Shown: positions 36,990 through 39,689 of the stretch, piece by piece
Position numbering within the stretch: position 1 is the first letter of the stretch
Layout of the letters: each line of letters begins with the position of its first letter
Assembly: GCA_028688055.1 (NCBI GenBank)
Contig: JAQTYZ010000006.1
Location: 1 to 39,689, forward strand
DNA length: 39,689 bases
Reading direction: 5' to 3'
Source: Patescibacteria group bacterium
Lineage (GTDB): Bacteria; Patescibacteriota; Patescibacteriia; Buchananbacterales; UBA6539
Position numbers and translations under genes: made by a program
The notes under the pieces: model-generated
What the model was told of the DNA's origin: nothing
Seen by the model: only the letters and a program-made list of their open reading frames with translations
The model's database searches: none

Positions 36990-37292
36990 TTAGACGGGTA
37001 GCCACTCCACGACATCACCTGGTACCAGATTGCATTGGTCGACGGGTTCGCGACGCCAAACGCCATTGATTCGATATTGCCAGTTTCCACCCTGGTAGTT
37101 AACGGCGACAACCAACAAACCTTGCGAAAAGCGTCGTAGGGCCACCGGCAGGTATGTTCTTGTGGCAGTAAGCAAATTTCCGCCGCTTGTAACCTGGAAG
37201 CGATAGTTATTACGTGTGGCAGTTCCTCCAAATGCCCACGGTGCGACTCCCAAACTGGCAACCATCAATTGCAGAAATCTTCTTCGGTTCAT
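36990..37292 (-). CDS. Twin-arginine-signal mini protein resembling a DUF4430/transcobalamin-like beta-domain (100 aa)
   Basis: MNRRRFLQLMVASLGVAPWAFGGTATRNNYRFQVTSGGNLLTATRTYLPVALRRFSQGLLVVAVNYQGGNWQYRINGVWRREPVDQCNLVPGDVVEWLPV; SD GGGAGG before the ATG; C-terminal WxYxxNG...xLxxGDxVxW motif. Confidence 0.65.
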   Translation of the reverse strand: MNRRRFLQLMVASLGVAPWAFGGTATRNNYRFQVTSGGNLLTATRTYLPVALRRFSQGLLVVAVNYQGGNWQYRINGVWRREPVDQCNLVPGDVVEWLPV

Positions 37293-37337
37293 TGCCGTTC
37301 CTCCCTTTTCTTGGTATTGGTTCCACCACTCGGTAAA

Positions 37338-37362
37338 CAAAAAACTCGAGTAACGCCCCGAG
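37338..37362 (-). terminator. Putative expression-platform terminator in the minus-strand riboswitch leader
   Basis: Minus strand CTCGGG-GCGTTA-CTCGAG followed by TTTTTT; CTCGG can alternatively pair with upstream CCGAG. Confidence 0.45.
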
Positions 37363-37399
37363 AATTTGCCATCAAAATTTCTGCTCGGAAAGGATTGTG

Positions 37400-37508
37400 C
37401 GATGTTGAAAGGATCTGGCTTATCCCTGTGGTAGTGCAGGGAAACACAGTTACGGCATAGCTTCGGAATTCCTCGTGGTGAGGGCACCGAATTCACTTAA
37501 TCACATCG
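37400..37508 (-). promoter_or_regulatory. Cobalamin riboswitch (minus strand)
   Basis: P1-like CGATGT/ACATCG; CGGTG[insert hairpin]GAATTCCG; GCTATGCCGTAACTGTG; P6 TCCCTG/CAGGGA; B12-box-like AAGCCAGATC, in canonical order. Confidence 0.72.
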
Positions 37509-37525
37509 ATTTTTTCAAAATAGTA

Positions 37526-37562
37526 CTGATATTTTATTTTATATTTTTTACTTAGTCAAATG
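37526..37562 (-). promoter_or_regulatory. Predicted promoter on the minus strand: TTGACT-N17-TAAAAT
   Basis: Reverse complement reads TTGACTAAGTAAAAAATATAAAATAAAATATC. Confidence 0.5.
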
Positions 37563-37588
37563 GGTAAAAGTTATCCACCAAAATGGGA

Positions 37589-37616
37589 TTGACAGAAAAC
37601 TTAGAAGATATAAAAT
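37589..37616 (+). promoter_or_regulatory. Predicted promoter TTGACA-N16-TAAAAT
   Basis: TTGACA 37589-37594, TAAAAT 37611-37616, directly upstream of the riboswitch. Confidence 0.6.
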
Positions 37617-37646
37617 AAGGACACTTTTACATTTCAAGTTTAAATT

Positions 37647-37731
37647 AATTTTCCGAAGTGAGGTTAAATTCCTCCGCTGTCCCGCAACTGTAAAGTTCCG
37701 TTAAACGGAAACAAGCCAGGTCGAGAAAATT
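37647..37731 (+). promoter_or_regulatory. Cobalamin riboswitch (plus strand) aptamer core
   Basis: AATTTTC...GAAAATT closing stem; GAGG-TTAAATT-CCTC; GCTGTCCCGCAACTGTAAAG; hairpin TTCCG/CGGAA; B12 box AAGCCAGGTC. Confidence 0.92.
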
Positions 37732-37828
37732 AGAGCTTAATGAATTAACCTAATTCCCCGAGGCAGGGAAGAGGCGACCCGTTTTAGGCGGGTTATTTTA
37801 ATTGCTCTAAAAAGACCGGGCTTTTTTT

Positions 37829-39634
37829 ATGACTAAAATTATCAATAAGATGAAAAATATGAAGCGGAAACTAAAAAAATCGTTAGCGTTACTTTTTTGT
37901 TTGTTATTTATTTTACCAACAACATCAGTCAAGGCCGATGATGGTATTACCTACCTAAAAACCCAAACGCCTGATGCTTGGTCAGTGATGGCCTTGGCGG
38001 CGGCCGGACAAGATCCTGGCTCACTTGATTTCCTGAAGTCGGTTTCCGGTAATTTGGCCACCGATTATGCTAAGGCCATTTTGGCTTTAACAGCGGCCGG
38101 GCAAAATCCGGCTACGTTTGGTAATGTTGATTATCTTAGTGAATTAAAAAAGCTTTATACTAATAATCAGTTTGGCAGTGAAAATTTAATCAACGATGAC
38201 GTTTGGTCAATTTTGGCTTTGCGTTCAGCGAACGAGAGTTCAAGCTCCAGTTTGGTGGTCGGCGCGAAAAATTTTATTTTAGCCAATCAAAATGCTGACG
38301 GTGGCTGGAGTTACGGCGTTGGTTCAGCGAGCGATTCTAATGACACTGCCGCGGCGATTATGGCGTTGTTAGAAGCTGGTATGTCAGCCTCTGATCAAGT
38401 ATTAACTGACGCTTTTAATTATTTACATTCGGTTCAGAATACTGACGGCGGTTTTGGTTATCAGGCCGGGGATGGTTCTGACTCCGGTTCCGATTCGTGG
38501 GTCATTTCGGCTCTCAATAAGTCCGGCCAAAACATCAGTGCGTGGTCGGTTGACGGTAATGATCCACTTAGCCAGCTTCGTTCGCTTCAGGATGCTGACG
38601 GTGGTTTTTGGTGGGTCACCCCGGGCAGTTCAGAGTGGAACAATAAATCAATGACCGCCTATGCGGTGATTGCAATGTCGGGTAAGAGTTTTCCGGTTGC
38701 TCATTATACCGTCCCGGCCCCAACTGAACCAAGTGGTTATTATTTATTAATCCAGGGTCAAACTAAAACAATTTGTGATACGACCGTCGATGGCGCGACG
38801 CCGCTGGATTTAATCAAAAACGCCGCGGACGTTTGCCATTATTCTTTTACTATCACTGATTCATCCTATGGGCAGTATTTGAGCGCCATTAATTCCGATC
38901 AAGCTTCTGGGCTTGATGGCTGGCTTTATTTTGTTGACAATATTTCACCCGAAGTGGGCGCTGCTGATTATCAATTAAAATCTGGCGACGAAGTTTTATG
39001 GTACTACGGGGAATGGGGTTGGCAACCAACGCGGATTTCCCTTGATAATAATCAGCTTGATATCGGTGGAACGGTTTCAGCCAAAGTGGAATATTATAAT
39101 AACGGTTGGCAAATTTTACCTTTAGCTAAAGTTGCTGTTAATGGTGTTGAACACACCGCCGACGCCAATGGCGTGGTGACATTAACATTAAACGATCCGG
39201 GTAGCTATAATTTTTTTGTTAAAACATCGGGCTATGTTCCCAGCTCGGCGGTTGTAACAGTTGGTGATACTGCCCAACAATCGGTCAATGTTGGTGTGGA
39301 GATTAAACAGGGACTGGTGTTGGGTGACTCAATAGTTTTTTCCGTAACGCCGAATGATTTACCGTTTGGTATTTTGGCCCCGGGGCAATCAGCCGACCAG
39401 AGCTTAACCATCAGCAATGGCGGCAGTAGCGATTTAGTGGTAAGCGCCACCCTTAATGGCGATGCGATTTTCGCCGACAGCCTTAAGCTCGATGATTCAC
39501 CGTTCAGTGATTTTACCAGCGAGCTGCAGGCTAATACCGATAAAACAGTTAAAGCGACTTTAACGATTGATCAAAAGTATTTAGGTTCGGGCATAAAAAA
39601 TGGTTCCTTAATATTCTGGGCGACGCCAAAGTAG
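37829..39634 (+). CDS. Secreted intrinsic-factor/transcobalamin-like protein: alpha/alpha-barrel (prenyltransferase/terpene-cyclase repeats) + DUF4430 + Ig-like domains (601 aa)
   Basis: Signal peptide ..LALLFCLLFILPTTSVKA; repeats DVWSILALRSAN..QNADGGWSYGVGSASDSNDTAAAIMALLEAG / QNTDGGFGYQ.. / LQDADGGFWWV; then YYLLIQGQTKTICDTTVDGATPLDLIKNAADVCHYSFTITDSSYGQYLSAIN...GWLYFVDNISPEVGAADYQLKSGDEVLWYYGEW. Confidence 0.85.
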   Translation: MTKIINKMKNMKRKLKKSLALLFCLLFILPTTSVKADDGITYLKTQTPDAWSVMALAAAGQDPGSLDFLKSVSGNLATDYAKAILALTAAGQNPATFGNVDYLSELKKLYTNNQFGSENLINDDVWSILALRSANESSSSSLVVGAKNFILANQNADGGWSYGVGSASDSNDTAAAIMALLEAGMSASDQVLTDAFNYLHSVQNTDGGFGYQAGDGSDSGSDSWVISALNKSGQNISAWSVDGNDPLSQLRSLQDADGGFWWVTPGSSEWNNKSMTAYAVIAMSGKSFPVAHYTVPAPTEPSGYYLLIQGQTKTICDTTVDGATPLDLIKNAADVCHYSFTITDSSYGQYLSAINSDQASGLDGWLYFVDNISPEVGAADYQLKSGDEVLWYYGEWGWQPTRISLDNNQLDIGGTVSAKVEYYNNGWQILPLAKVAVNGVEHTADANGVVTLTLNDPGSYNFFVKTSGYVPSSAVVTVGDTAQQSVNVGVEIKQGLVLGDSIVFSVTPNDLPFGILAPGQSADQSLTISNGGSSDLVVSATLNGDAIFADSLKLDDSPFSDFTSELQANTDKTVKATLTIDQKYLGSGIKNGSLIFWATPK

Positions 39635-39635
39635 T

Positions 39636-39689
39636 ATGAAAAAAATAGCCGCCGCTATTTGTTTGTTTGTTTTGCTACCATTGTCGTCG
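39636..39689 (+). CDS. Start of a further exported protein, truncated at window edge
   Basis: ATG immediately after the stop at 39634: MKKIAAAICLFVLLPLSS, signal-peptide-like; likely same operon. Confidence 0.5.
   Translation, partial: MKKIAAAICLFVLLPLSS

Noticed and set aside
1-39689. Alternative genetic code (TGA reassigned, as in Gracilibacteria/Absconditabacteria)
   Set aside because: ybeY and other genes end at in-frame TGA in the expected place, and conserved proteins read through without internal TGA

Overview
The gene content, surface-protein style, mostly Shine-Dalgarno(SD)-less starts and AT-leaning composition suggest a Patescibacteria/CPR-type bacterium (inference). TGA acts as a normal stop. 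Order of contents: a truncated dprA (-); a 57-aa CxxC...CxxC micro-ORF with its own promoter; a candidate structured ncRNA; LCP-der-pth (-); tRNA-Val(CAC) nested in an unusual inverted-repeat/tRNA-like context; GDPD, lepB, hisS, rpsU, yqeY. Next comes a surface-protein locus of about 20 kb: a 947-aa protein and a 5328-aa protein that share a VirB2/TrbC-like N-terminal helical hairpin, followed by two TM proteins with DxDxDG repeats. After that are ybeY, ftsA, ftsZ and a cobalamin (B12) module. The module has a B12-dependent ribonucleotide reductase (nrdJ), a nucleoside deoxyribosyltransferase-like protein, a cob(I)alamin adenosyltransferase, and two divergent cobalamin-riboswitch-like leaders back to back. 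One leader precedes a twin-arginine-type mini protein resembling the DUF4430/transcobalamin beta-domain. The other precedes a secreted protein with an alpha/alpha-barrel plus DUF4430 architecture resembling animal intrinsic factor/transcobalamin. The divergent riboswitch pair and its two putative surface B12-binding proteins are the strongest candidate for an undescribed system. The nested tRNA, the ncRNA at about 1.0-1.2 kb and the giant mosaic protein are the next best.
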